Positions 23,183-34,312 are shown, counted from the stretch's first letter. The stretch: DNA of 64,000 nt from Phytophthora sp. 'mugwort' (GCA_033558025.1 JAUCEF010000005.1:434001-498000); one strand, 5' to 3'. The notes: a model not told the origin generated them from the letters alone. Numbers and translations: made by a program.

Positions 23183-24222
23183 ATGAGTTGGCAGCAGAAC
23201 ACGGTACTGCAGCGCACCTTTAACCAAGATGAAAAGAACTCAGGTCCTTCTAGTGAGGACAGCAGCATCCTTCGCTACATCAAGACACTGACAAGCCACC
23301 AGGCGAACGCCAAGCAGCAGCGGATGGATCAATATCTCCACAAAGTCAAGCGCGTGAAGCCTATGGGGGACGCCGCTGTGAAAGGCTTGAAGCCTCCTCG
23401 ACACCCATCGGCGACTGGGAATCAGTGCCAGGATGTGCTAACGACAACAGTCTCAGCTGTTAAAGCGGTAGCGCCCCAGATCTCGAAGGAAGCATCACCC
23501 AAAGATCACCTTCAGTTGAGGAAGTCAGCAGCACGGAGTGAGCGCAGAACAGAGGGGAAGTTGGTTGACCAAAGGAAGAACATTCGCCTGTTTTCGAAGC
23601 GCATGTACGACGGAAAATTCGGCGACAGAAAACAAAAGAAGTCTAAGCAAGCACCAAACAAACAGCAGATCGCGGCAATTGGTTCGTTGAATCGATTTAG
23701 GCTAGACGGAACGTGGTCACAAGACAAGGCGCAGATAAATGCACATGAGGAAAGCCATGTTAGCAAGACGCTCCGATACAACACAGTTCCGACTGGAAAA
23801 CCGGCTATCCAGCTATTTCAACTTCAAGAATTAACAAGCCGGGCCCAAACGCCACGAGCGGTGAGTTCTGTGCTCAATGCTTTCAGTGCTGAGGTGAAAG
23901 ACCGTGAAGTCGAAGTGACCGGTTCCGTTCAGGTTTGGTCGTGTTCATCTGTAGTACTAAGTAGTATTATCGGTGTGGTTAACGCGTTCAATATTATCGC
24001 TAACATGGATGCTGCAAAATGTTCCCGGCCAAGACGTTTACAACGCACACAGCCCCATGTCAAGCTGCAGCTAAAGACCTATGGTGCAACTCCATCCGGC
24101 AAAGTGTCCTGTCACCAGCGGAAACGCAATCGGGAAACCTCGACGACGCTCTTCCCCAAAAGGAAGTCTTCATCCCCACTTACGACAATCTTAGCGCCAT
24201 CATGGAGTCGATATACTTTTGA
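23183..24222 (+). CDS. Unrecognised basic protein, probably two exons
   Basis: An open frame runs from ATG 23183 (MSWQQNTVLQRTFNQDE) to a stop at 24293. The first 250 codons (to 23932) read as a Lys/Gln/Arg-rich, low-hydrophobicity protein (LFSKRMYDGKFGDRKQKK, SSILRYIKTLTSHQANAKQQ). After CAG at 23932 a GT begins. An intron 23933-24033 (ending GGCCAAG) is consistent in phase and switches to a second frame with a better C-terminus (EVFIPTYDNLSAIMESIYF, stop 24220-24222), giving 312 residues. The unspliced alternative continues to 24295 with poor composition. I do not recognise a domain. It starts 139 bp after the RME-8-like stop on the same strand. The basic composition suggests a nucleic-acid or cytoskeletal partner, but that is only a guess. 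Confidence 0.55.
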
Positions 24223-24344
24223 ATTTGAAAACCATAATGACCGAGCACGTTGTTCATACGTCTTGAGCAAGTTTGCACGCAAGGGTCGCGACTAGTGAGT
24301 GAACTCGTCACAAGCGATCTTGCATCTGCATTTCGCCATTGCCA

Positions 24345-25795
24345 ATGCAGCCTCCTGTTTGGTTCTTGCTCTTTGTGGCGTTGGTAGCGCAATGCTGCAT
24401 GCTTCCAGCTAAGGGGTATCTGGTCGCACAAGCGAGTGACCTCAGTAAGGAGTATCCGTCGTCGATGTCGCTGTGTGGAGAGAATCTCGCCAAGGAGACC
24501 GGCATGCTCAACGGTCTCTACTACGTGTTCTACCAATCATCCTCCACGAAACTTGACGTTCCCGTGATTTTGTGGCTCTCGGGTGGTCCTGGGTGCTCTG
24601 GCCTAGTTGCGTTGCTGTTCGAGAATGGGCCGTGTTCCTTTGACGATGAGGCGGACACAATTTTGCTCAATCCTTATGCGTGGACTGGGCTCGCTCACGT
24701 TGTCTACCTTGACCAGCCTAAAGGCACAGGATACAGTGACGGGGACCATGGAATTACGGACCCGTGGTCTCTTAAAGATGCAACCGACAATATGCACGAG
24801 TTCCTTCATCAATTTTATCTACAGCATCCAGAGCTCAAAGCGAACAACTTCTACGTGTTCGGAGAAAGTTATGCTGGTCACTACGTACCAGACTTGGCGG
24901 TGAAACTGCTCGACGAGGACAGCACACTTCCAGTGTTAAGAGGAATCGCAATCGGGAATGCCGTCGTGTCCACAACTGCGTGGGTCGAGTCGGTGATACC
25001 ATTTTTCCAATATAACAGCTACGGCTACGATTTTCTGGGTTCGAACGAAGAAGAGCTCCATGTTTTTCACGATCGGTTCGAGTCGGCACTTGCAAGTTGT
25101 AGGAGAGAAGATAATTTACGACACATACCCACTAGTGGTACCAGCTTCAACTGCAGTGAGGCGCTGCGAAGCCTCGCGGACTTTGAAGGAGCAACTGCCT
25201 CCTCAGTCTGGGACCTGGGCCGGAACGTGTACGATATGCGTCGCGAATGCCATCGAGACGACGCCCTTCACTTGTGCTACCGCTTCTCTCGTCTCCAAAC
25301 ATTCGTGAACAGCCGAATCGCGAGAGCTTACTTCGACGAATCTTCTCAGTGGGAAGTGTGTTCTTCCGGAGGCCTTTCAGAATTGGCAGCAATGGACAAG
25401 CTGGAAGAAAGCGAGTCGAACGTCGCTCGAGCTCTTGAGCACGGCGTTCGGGTACTAGTATACGGCGGTGACGCCGACACCGTCGTCAACTGGATGTCGC
25501 AAGATTCGTGGACGCGCGATCTTACTTGGCAGCACCAAACCGACTTTCGCTCGGCCACCTTCACAGAGCACAACTTCCACAACCAACCGATCGGTCGGGT
25601 GCGCACGTCGCATGGTTTTAGCTTCATGCAAGTCTACAATGCCGGTCACGTACGTCCCCTTGAAATACCTTCCCTGACTGTCCCCTCAACTAATATCTCT
25701 CTGTGTAGATGGTTCCTCACGACCAGCCCGCCACCGCGTACGAGATGGTGCGTAGCTTTCTGTATGAAGATCCTGGCGTCAGCATGTTCAGTTAG
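24345..25795 (+). CDS. Secreted serine carboxypeptidase (S10 family)
   Basis: Two exons: 24345-25649 and 25709-25795 with a 59-bp GT-AG intron; 463 residues. A strong signal peptide opens the protein (MQPPVWFLLFVALVAQCCML). The S10 substrate-binding motif VILWLSGGPGCSG is followed by the nucleophile in GESYAGHYVPDLA, the catalytic Asp in VLVYGGDADTVVNW, and the catalytic His in YNAGH-MVPHDQP. The intron falls directly after that His codon, so only the spliced form ends correctly (FLYEDPGVSMFS). Length fits the family. It would remove C-terminal residues from peptides at acid pH, in vacuole/lysosome or outside the cell. Convergent with the Siva-like gene, with 125 bp between stops. Confidence 0.9.
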
Positions 25796-25920
25796 ACAGA
25801 CCGTTGTAGTCAACTCCTCACCCTCAGCAAACGAAAGACCTACATAGAAACAAGCACTTTAGAATTACTAATTAAAACGTCCGACTCGGCAGCTCAGCAG
25901 AATCTCCTTAGGCCACCTCT

Positions 25921-26464
25921 CTAGCCACTGAAGCGATGCTCTTCGTTGCACGAAAGGCAGAAGACGCGATCGAACTTCTCGTCGCAGTTGAGCGTCGAGC
26001 ATAGCGAGCAGAAGACGTTGAAGCAGGCGTCGCACTCACGGCGGCAACAGTCGCCCATCGCCCGCTCGCAGTGGCTGCAGCGCCGCATTTGGCTGGGCTC
26101 GAACTGGCGCTTGGCGCTCTCGCATACGGCGCAGCAGGCGCGTGGCGTCTCGCTCTTGCCAGCGAAAAGGCGGCCGATGCTGCTATGCTTCTTGATGCGC
26201 GCGTTTGTGATGGCGGCGGACATCATACGGCTCAGCGCGTCTGCGGTCGAGTAAAAAGCAATGAGTTTCGACGTTATTAGACGGGTTTCAGCGATGTTTT
26301 AGCCACCCACCGACGGGTACAGCGCGGTCTCGGCATCGCTTAGCGGACGCATGCGGCGGCTTCCAGGGCGACATGGAGGCCCACAACGAAGACGGCGGCG
26401 GCGTCATGCTCACAGCGTCCATGTCGTAGTCCTCCATCATGCTCTCGTCGCGTGTGCGCTTCAT
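25921..26464 (-). CDS. Siva-like cysteine-rich zinc protein
   Basis: Two exons on the minus strand: 26464-26311 and 26240-25921, with a 70-bp intron (GTGGGT...CGCAG) in phase 1; 157 residues. Start chosen at MKRTRDESMMEDYD; a longer open frame upstream runs into the 3' end of Notchless and looks spurious. The C-terminal half has the cysteine array RRCSHCERAMGDCCRRECDA, then VFCSLCSTLNCD and VFCLSC, which follows the order and spacing of the C-terminal zinc region of animal Siva (C-x2-C-E-R-A ... C-x-L-C-x3-D/N-C ... C-x2-C). The middle segment RIKKHSSIGRLFAGK is also like the region preceding it in Siva. In animals Siva binds TNF-family receptors and TRAF proteins; a role in oomycetes is unknown. 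The N-terminus is short and acidic. Confidence 0.75.
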
Positions 26465-26632
26465 TTCAGCAGGTGCTGGACTGGCCTTACCACGTCGCTG
26501 AAACTTGCCGCGCGCCAATGCGAAAATGAGGAGGTCAATGGCGGGAAACGATAGAGTTTGTTCGATAAAGTACGAATACGCCTCTTCCGAACCGCATAAT
26601 ACAAAATTCAAGTGAAAAGAGTCTATTAAAAC

Positions 26633-28421
26633 TTAATGCTTCCAGCTGCATAACGACACAGAAATGAGGTAGAGTTAGTGACCGTTCAACTTCCATGGCA
26701 ACAATTTGACCTCGTAAGTCCACGTACATCTTGATGGTGCGGTCCTTGCTGCCCGACGCTACCATGTCGCCGTTCGGGCTCCAATCCAGCGCATACACTT
26801 CGTCGGCGTGGCCCGAAAGCGTCGTCTTGGCGTTCTTGGGCTCGCTCAGCTCCCACACCTTCACGGTCGAGTCCTTGCTAGCCGTCACGATCAGGCGCGA
26901 GTCGCTGGACCAGCATACCTGGTACACGGCGCCGACGTGGCCCGTGAGCGTGGCGATGAACTTGCCCGTCTGTCCATTCCAGATTTTAACCTTTTTGTCG
27001 AAGCTGGCGCTGGCGAAATAGCGTCCGTCCGGCGAGAAGCTCAGATGGTTCACCGGCTGCTGGTGGCCCGTGAGGCGCGCCAGAGGTTTCTTGCTCTCTG
27101 AAGGCTCCCAGAAGAACAGCGTGAAGTCGTCCGAGCCGGAAACCAAACGCTCTGGTTGGCCTTTGCGCACCTCTTGGTACCGCTTCAGCGCCGCCTGCTG
27201 CATCTCGTCACGCGACGCAAAGCTCTGGGTGTTGCGGCTGAACGGACCCGAGCGGCAAACGTAGTCCACATTCAGCGCTAGAGTGTTGATACGGTGGCCA
27301 TGACCGATCAGTGTCCGCACAAGTTTACCCACATGCTCGCCCTCCATTGCCCAAACCTTAATAGTTCGGTCACGGGACGCACTGTACAGCAAGCCTTCGC
27401 CGCCCCACTTGATGCATTCCACCGAATCCGTGTGGCCCGACAATGAGGCAATCGATCGTCCCGTACGAGCATTCCACACCTTGATCGATCCATCCTTTGA
27501 AGAGCTGGCAAAACGCTCGCAAGTGGCATTGCGGTGCATGGGCTCCCAGGTCAATGAGTTCACCCACTGTTTGTGGCCCTTCATGGGCTGACCAATCTGC
27601 TTGCCCGTAAGCGGGTCCCACAGACGAATCTCGCCGTTACGGTCCGCCGATGCAAAGCGCGCTCCATCGGGAGACCACGCCGTACACAGCACGTGATTCT
27701 TGTGCCCACGCCCAGTGTGCTTGGGCATGCATGTGCTAGTGTCCCAGAAACGCACGGTGGCATCGCCTCCTCCGCTCGCCAGTCTCTTTCCATCCGGACT
27801 GAAGCTCACATGCAAAATGGCCTCCGAGTGTCCCTGCAACGTATCGCTGCAACGGGTGACCGGACGAACACGGAACGCAGCCAGCGGCTGGAACGTGATG
27901 GTCAGCGCCGTCTCCGTCGACAATTTCTACCGAACGCCATCGAAGCAAGTCAATAACCTCCTCTCCATCAGCAGCGCTACCTAATAGCAATAGCGACAAC
28001 GTACCAGCTCCTCCACCGTGGCCTTGAGCGACGTCGTCACCTCTGTCTCGCCGATGAACAGCGAGTACGGCACGCGGTTCTTGCCGTTCTGCAGCAGTTC
28101 GTTGACCAGCTCCTCCATCTGGCGAACGTTGGAGCTCATGGGGATCTCCAGTTGCGGGCCCACACTGGCACCCTGTCCCAATGCACACACAACACAGCGG
28201 AATTAGCGTCTTTGAGACGCAGTCAGAAACCAATGTGTCACAAGTCTTACGTCTTCGCTCTGGAACTGGGCGATGGCGGACGTTCCGGTCTCGTCCTCGT
28301 CGTCTGAGCCGTCGTCGCTGGCGTTTGGGCCCTCCGGCTTCATGGCCGCGTCGGCGTCCGCGATGATGGAGGCTTTAGGTTCGTGCTCCATCTTCATCTT
28401 CTTGGCGACGTGCATTGCCAT
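26633..28421 (-). CDS. NLE1: Notchless homologue, 60S ribosome assembly WD40 protein
   Basis: Four exons (minus): 28421-28251, 28172-28005, 27926-26728, 26645-26633; introns of 78, 78 and 82 bp; 1,551 bp, 516 residues. After an acidic low-complexity N-terminus (DDGSDDEDE) comes the NLE ubiquitin-like domain (VPYSLFIGETEVTTSL) and the join KLSTETALTITFQPLAAFRV typical of the family. Eight WD40 repeats follow (LQGHSEAILHVSFSPDG to SGSKDRTIKIWKH). The last exon is only 13 bp: it supplies IWKH and the stop, and a CACTAAC branch site lies about 30 bp upstream of it. Reading through instead would add an unrelated tail. Notchless/Rsa4 is pulled by the AAA protein Midasin/Rea1 through its ubiquitin-like domain to release assembly factors from pre-60S particles. 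Gene symbol follows the animal name. Confidence 0.92.
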
Positions 28422-28588
28422 GGCTGTTCAAAATGGCAAAAAAATGGTGTCAAAAACTGTTGGCTGGCGCGATAATTCGACTTTTGACCAATCGGCAGTC
28501 GTGCACCGAGTTGAAGTGAATCAAATCATCTGCAGTAAATGTAGTTTATTCGTGAAGCTGTCTACTCCCTGAAAGCCACGCTCGACTG

Positions 28589-28987
28589 CTACCCTGCCTT
28601 GTAAATCATCACAGCTTTCTCGTTGTAGTAAAAGAAAACAAAGTTCCTTGTCACGTGAGTCACGAAAGAGCCAAAGTTCCGACCGATGCACACTACCCAG
28701 TGCGGATCCCACACCTCATCCAGGTGGCTTTTGATCTCCTCACACACCTAGCAGACCATACGAAGCAACCATTCGTCAGCAAAGCCATTATTTTGTCGAA
28801 GTGCCACATCGCTAGAGGCTGTCGCCTAACTCACCGCCAGGCCGTTCTTCTCCCATTCCTCGGTGTCATACCTGCCCAGCCGCAACGTGACATGCTTGAT
28901 CGCGTCTTCTAGCACGTCGTCCTCCATATCGCAGGGCATCTTGACCTTGGCGCCCCACATGTGCTGCCACCCCGGAGCCTCCCCCAT
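28589..28987 (-). CDS. LC8-type dynein light chain
   Basis: Two exons (minus): 28987-28835 and 28747-28589, with an 87-bp intron; 312 bp, 103 residues. The second exon carries the LC8 signature: VWDPHWVVCIGRNFGSFVTH, then VTRNFVFFYYNEKAVMIYKAG. The first exon begins MGEAPGWQHMWGAKVKMPCD and includes the two helices (DDVLEDAIKHVTLRLGRYD). Cytoplasmic LC8 is 89 residues and ends FKSG. This one has a longer N-terminus and weaker helix conservation, which is closer to flagellar outer-arm/axonemal LC8-like chains. Since oomycete zoospores are flagellated, an axonemal role is plausible but inferred. It lies on the same strand as Notchless, 167 bp upstream of it. Confidence 0.85.
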
Positions 28988-29476
28988 ATCCGGCGTCCGA
29001 TACGTGCTACTATTACTGATAGCTGGTGCCAAGGAGCACGTGATCTGCGCGACGGTTCGCGTTGAGTTATCTTTTCGAAATGGCTACAGTTTTGGACAAC
29101 CGCCACTTTAAGAGTTTTCATAATGGACATTACAGATGTAGCGTTTTCGAGTAATATATGTTATTTGTACTCAAGTCCACAAAGTAAAGGGACCGGAGAT
29201 GATAGATACCATCGTCGTCTATATTAACGATGTAGCGATTTCCGTGACGCCTGCAATTTTCAAGTTGTTTGAGAATCGGTCAAACCCATTGAATGGAGGA
29301 GTCTATGGTCGAATACTACTAAGCCATGCCAAGGCACAGAGAAGCTCTGGATTTTTTAATGTAGTGTTATGACTTTGTTCCATCTTAAACAACTTCACGG
29401 TTCCTGCCAGGGCCTCGTCTGTCGGTCTGAAGTATTGCAAGAACTAATGTCAGCTGCTCCACGAGATACAGCTGCT
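28988..29476. other. Intergenic, nothing recognised
   Basis: Contains the dynein light chain promoter. No TATA box or repeat identified. It forms the left border of the transposon island. Confidence 0.4.
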
Positions 29477-29794
29477 TCATTGTTTCACTCGCTTCACCGC
29501 ACGTAGAACGAGGACCACTGTGGATTGTGGCGTGTGGATGTCACATGGGCCCCAGTACCATTTTTCCACAGTTAGTCTTTGGCACTTGTCGCTAGTGATC
29601 GCGAAGGCTGGTATGGGCGGCACCTGAGTTACCGTGGCATTGAACGTTCTAGTAGTCACTTTGATCTCTACTTCTTTTTCGATACGCGTCATCACGGGAA
29701 CGATGCCGTCTGAAGACTCAGGGCCGTTCTTAACGACAGGTAGTTTGTAGTGTTTATAGGCTCCGCGGTAGTTTATGCGATACGCGGCGATCAA
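29477..29794 (-). pseudogene. Helicase-like fragment (PIF1/Helitron-type C-terminus)
   Basis: A 105-codon frame starting with Met 29794. It contains PAFAITSDKCQRLTVEKWYWGP, which resembles the conserved A-x-T-x-H/D-K-x-Q-G-x-T helicase segment of PIF1-like proteins, preceded by a strand-rich stretch (VEIKVTTRTFNATVTQV). The usual Gly after Gln is Arg here, and the frame lacks an ATP-binding N-terminus. I read it as a stray 3' fragment of a transposon-borne helicase. Confidence is low because it rests on one motif. Confidence 0.35.
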
Positions 29795-29912
29795 CGTTTA
29801 GGGCTACGTGGTAGTCTTGGAGGTAGAGGCTCAACCCCCGACTGCAGAAGGGGTAGAGCTCGTGTCCGGGCAGTTTCGTCGCAAAACCTGATTTGCGACG
29901 GAGCTAAATAAT

Positions 29913-31455
29913 GTGCTCTCTCGCTTTGCTAGTCACCGAAGAAGTTTCATCATGACAACGCCACGCCGACGCAGCAAACCAGCAGGACTACGAAGGCACG
30001 AGATCGAGTTGGACAACGACAAGGAGGGTGGCGATGTCCATCTGCTCCCTCGACCGACGCCGTCAGCATCGCTCTCTGAGCTTCTTGATTCTAGTGACAG
30101 CGACAACGAGACGCTGCCTCCGTCTCATCCACAAAGATCGCCGATTGTTATGAGCACCGAGAAGGCCCCGAAGCTGGCGCTGATCTTGCTGTCCGTGACG
30201 TCGCTGTATACCATGAAGTTTTCGCTTCCCGTCAAGTCGCTGGCCCCCGTCAAGTCGGTGGTTGTCGTGAAGTCGCTGGCTATCGTGAAGTCTCGGTTGG
30301 TAAAGACGGTCGTGCCGACCGTGATGTTCACGCCGACCGTGATGTTCACGCCGACCGTGGAGTTCCCGTCGATCATGAAGTCCCCGTGGACCGTGAAGTT
30401 CCTGTCAGCCGTGATGATCGCACCGCTGTTGACTTTAACTGCGATAACGTGACGTTGGATGATGTTGAAGTGGTGGAAGGTGTGGTTCAAATCGGTGGCA
30501 AAGGAGAACTCTGTATTCGTTCAAGGAGTTGAGAGCAACGTGCACCCACCTTGGTGTGAACCACTACAAGAACCGACGAAATGCAGACATGATGCTGTTG
30601 ATAGACCAGAAGAAGACAAGCAACGCGGCGTATGTAGAGATCATGAGCAAGAAGCGAGTGACGCACAGAATCTCACAGCAACAGCATATACAATGACGTT
30701 TTCGCCTGATCAATATTATCTTCTCGGACCAGTTTGCGGGGTGATTCGATCTGCTAGGCAATGCACGCACACGTAAGGATCTCGATACAGCTGTTTCGGC
30801 AGAAAACGTTCTGGGAAGACGTTGCAAAAGCATTTGCGGACGCTTTTATTTAAGAGTACGGACAGCTTTCGTTTCGAGATGTCCATCCAGCTTTGAACGA
30901 CTGCGAATCGGTCCCTGTGTCATCGTTCCGTTGCGCGCAGCCAGCTTGTGGCTATGTGAAAGAAGTTAAAGTCAGATTATGCAATTCCAGCTGAGAAGTC
31001 CAATCGTTCAGGACACAACAACCCGGACTTCTTCGACTATTGTGACGGGCGTCTCGACCTGCTGTATCTAAGTTTGTCTCTGGATCAGAAACCTGAGCTT
31101 ACGGATGCCGTCGAGCAACCGCTGCCGAGCAAGGTGTTCTACGAAAGTTCATATCTTGACGAAGGGCACTCTGAACGAGCGAAGGCGGCCTCAACTAAGG
31201 ACGACGGACTCCACGGTGAAGCGCCAGCGCTTCGAGATCGCCGACGCAACCCGAGAGTTAGATCAGGTACGTGTGCAGGCCAATACTACCAATTAAATGC
31301 ATGCTAAGCTACAAGGATGGTTTGTGGTGTGTGATCGTCTGCGGGACCTGCAGCGTCAAGTCCGTATTGAGAAAGACGATAAAAAAGCACAAGAGCTCAA
31401 AACGGAGATCGAACTTCTCAAAACGAAGAGATACAAACTAGAGCGATACATTTAG
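29913..31455 (+). pseudogene. Decayed accessory gene of a PIF/Harbinger-like element
   Basis: Plus-strand frames switch repeatedly. An N-terminal Ser/Asp-rich part (from ATG 29952, MTTPRRRSKPAGLRRHE) is followed by a run of hexapeptides (see repeat at 30195). Then come VVEGVVQIGGKGELCI, a segment reading LGVNHYKNRRNADMMLLID (30555-30620), a region near 31020-31260 (NNPDFFDYC), and a coiled-coil end LQRQVRIEKDDKKAQELKTE (ending 31455). The middle looks like a small helical DNA-binding domain and the end like a leucine-rich coil. It faces the Harbinger-type transposase at 31452-32763 tail to tail. PIF/Harbinger elements normally carry such a second protein, so I infer that role. At least three frameshifts or stops are present. 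Confidence 0.45.
30195..30425 (+). repeat. 18-bp coding minisatellite
   Basis: About twelve 18-bp units in tandem, for example GTGATGTTCACGCCGACC, two adjacent copies of which are identical near 30319-30354. In the frame matching the following conserved segment each unit encodes a hexapeptide of the form D-R-[DE]-V-[HP]-[AV]. Unit length is kept even where sequence differs, so expansion was in frame. Confidence 0.75.
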
Positions 31456-32763
31456 CCTCGACGCTTACGCTGCACATCGCACTGCGGTCTACTCAGCCCG
31501 CAGTCGCGAATGAAAGAGACCATTTGATTGCGGAAGTCCGACACACCGGGAACTGTCAGAGCTGGACTTTGACTTGGTAGATAGCCAACATGATACACCA
31601 TTCTATCGATGCCTTTTTGCGGGTCTTCGTACCGTCGACGGTCGATACAGTAGTTATGTACCCGCGCAATCGCGGCTACGACCCTAGAAGCATTCTTTAG
31701 GCTAACCTGAAGCGGAGGCCGAAGATGCCACCGTTTTGTCGTCATGAAGCCAAAAGCCTGATCAATCTTGATGCGGAGCTGGCTCAAGTAAAAATTATAG
31801 CCATCATTGGCAGGGACCGCTAGTTGAGAACCCCCGACGGAGTCAGCAGGTGTTCCGACTGCACGTAGCCCCCATCACCAAGAATGTAACGCCCTGCCGG
31901 AAGTTAATCGATGTACTTGACTAATGACATGCATCGGAGAGCACGAATATCACTCCACTCGGGGCGTCCACTGAGAATAAAATGAACCGGCTTCTATAGT
32001 CACAAGCGGCCTGCACATTGAGTCCCATAGCATGGCAATGCCCTGAAAAGAACGAGCGTACGTTTCTTGTCTCCTTTCTGTTTGGTGTCTTGATCCGCAC
32101 CAACATGCCATCGACGCCTCCCACACAGCCGTCAAAACCGCCCTCGGTGCTGCAAGTTGTAAATGAGGTCGCGGTCTTCTCGATATCACTCGCCGTTGTC
32201 GGTAGCTTCATGTCTAGCAGGGGGCAACTCAGGATAGCCGTCACACCTTTGTGAAGGCATCGATAAAAAGAGGGGACGCTGAGGTGACCACTACAGCACA
32301 CATCCAAGTAAGAGCCCCCGGTCAGCCAGCGCAGCGTGCAGTGCAGGACTACCTCAGGTGAAATAGGAGCCTCTCCTGTGCGAACGGTTGACATGTGACC
32401 ATCAACGACAAGTCGTGGTCGGAGCATCTCCACGAGCTGCTCGAACGCCGCCTCGTTCATCCGGTAATAGCGCCCAAAGCGCTTTTCGAGCCGCAGAATA
32501 GTGACGCGCTCGCTCCAAACGTGCCGCGCCCGAGAGTAGAAGGTCTCATGAAGCGCCAGAGATGCATTAGCACCAGCAACGCACACTGCAAGATCTTCGA
32601 GTAGCTGATCATTACCGGAGTCGTCCCTCTCGCGAAGTGAGAGTGTTTCAGGCATTCCATCCAGGGGCTTGCTTGCGACAGATATGGGACTTTGTGCAAT
32701 GGGACACCGGGTGGCCGCGGGCCACTGCCTGCTCTCTACTTTCCTTTCTTGTCGAGGCTGCAA
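31452..32763 (-). pseudogene. PIF/Harbinger-type (HARBI1-like) transposase, broken
   Basis: Frame 32763-31921 encodes the N-terminal helical part (RFGRYYRMNEAAFEQLVEML, ALRW-like TLRWLTGGSYLDVC) and the first half of the DDE nuclease: GGFDGCVGGVDGMLVRIKTP holds the first Asp and NVQAACDYRSRFILFSVDAP the second region. Near 31921 the frame breaks. It resumes at 31787-31452 (MSQLRIKIDQAFGFMTTKRW, with the third acidic position replaced by Asp in IKIDQAFG). The 31788-31920 stretch can be read in other frames as the missing link. At least two frameshifts make it inactive. No terminal inverted repeats could be fixed. Confidence 0.75.
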
Positions 32764-33824
32764 CAGGCATCACACCCAAAACTACACTCAACCTGCTCAA
32801 CCCAAACTACCCTCGTTAAGAACGACCCTCAGGAATGAACGATGTGTTGGCATGATCTCTTAGGTTGATGTACACGACATCTGGAGACAATGTGTAGTTT
32901 TTGTAATGAATGCCGTTGCGTACTTCAATCCGTGAAATGTACTTGGAGGAGCACTCTGTTGCACGAAGGTTGACCGTAGAAGACCCAAGCAACATTCACA
33001 ATGGATATTATGCAATCCATACAGGGACCAATTCATAAAGGTAATGTAAGGACGTTTGGGAGCAAAAAAGCATAAAGATATACAAGCTATTCGCTTCTAT
33101 AGTGATTAGTACCGGCACTCGAATCGCCCTAACAACTCTGGATAAAATCCAGAGAACTTCAAAATAACCAGCTTTAACGAAAAAATGTTAGCTTCGAGCT
33201 GCTCTAGGTCGACCTAGAGGCCGTATACATGTAGCTCCCTTTGAAATACCAGCGTTTTCTCTACCAGAAGCGCTTGCAAAACAATTTGGTAAGTTACAAA
33301 TTTCTGGTGAACGTCTGAATTAGACATCCCTACATGTAACTCCGCAACCAAGAAGGCTATGGAGCCGAGGAACGGCTGAAACGATAACTAAAACGTCGTA
33401 GTCGTACTAGGAGGCTATGTTTCAATAACTCGAAAAGGAACTCTGGCGTTGTACGTCACTCCACGACTGACGTGGTGGTTAGTAAGTTGGCGTGGTAGCA
33501 AAGCAAGCCGCTAGTGACGCCATTCAGATTGGCAATGGTCCATCATCTTGATAGTGCGAGTATTGATTGACCCCTTCCTGCGCTTTTATCTGGGCGGTGG
33601 CCGGTGTGTGCGTGTGTGGAAAACACCAAACAGAAATTCGTGCTGGTCAAGAGGCTGTTAACGGATAAGGTGTGTTTTTCACCAGTTGCCTGCTGAACTA
33701 AATGCAGCTGCCAACTGATAAGATATCTTGCTAACCTGCGGTCACCAAACAGGGATGCAAAGAAATGAGCTTGTGTTGAAATTATTGCAATAGATTTAGC
33801 CCAGTAATATATAGGCGTGTTATA
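32764..33824. other. Non-coding, inside the transposon island
   Basis: No credible gene. A perfect 18-bp palindrome CTCTAGGTCGACCTAGAG lies at 33202-33219. The right end of this stretch, ending TA at 33823-33824, is the target site of the pogo element. Confidence 0.4.
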
Positions 33825-33995
33825 CACCGTTCATCCTAATTAGTCGTGCCATGACTATTTACTGTGCAGTGTTTGGACGCTCATTATTGTGCATGACGAT
33901 TTTTGGTGTACAAGCAATTACGGTGCACGAATATATTCGATTTATTCGGGGAAAGGCCGACAGATTATCACAATATTTGCACATCAATGACAAAG

Positions 33996-34068
33996 ATGGC
34001 ATTGGTGGAGTGGTTTAGCCGCGTTGCGCCACGCGCTATATTGCGGGTTCGAGTCTGCGTGCAGTGAT
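33996..34068 (+). other. tRNA-like sequence inside the pogo element
   Basis: The segment has an A-box-like GGTGGAGTGGTTTAGC and a B-box-like GGGTTCGAGTC, with outer bases CATTG and CAGTG able to pair. Spacing fits a 70-75 nt tRNA. The anticodon arm is not clean, so I read it as a tRNA-derived or tRNA-mimicking sequence, not a working tRNA. Present also in the inverted copy near 56115-56185. Confidence 0.4.
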
Positions 34069-34312
34069 AACATAGAGAGGTCCCAATCGGGAGATCTTAA
34101 ACCGCCATGTAAGTCATTTTTTTTCACGAAAGAAAATATTATGCAAAATGAAAGAGAACCAGACGACGCCGACGTCGCTCCTTCCTGGTATCCCTCGTCA
34201 AAAGAGTCTAGGTACGTAGCAATCACCTCCTTCAACTCCCGACTGAGCTGCGCGACCGTCCACACTCCATCGCGAGGAACGTCCGGCCGCACTGCATCAT
34301 AGCCTTCTTGGC

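Noticed and set aside
30125..30490. Minus-strand frame with repeated VGVNITVGVNIT
   Set aside because: Antisense reading of the 18-bp minisatellite; the plus-strand frame continues into a conserved-looking segment.
33996..34068. Functional tRNA gene
   Set aside because: No clean anticodon arm and the copy lies inside a dead transposon; kept only as a tRNA-like finding.
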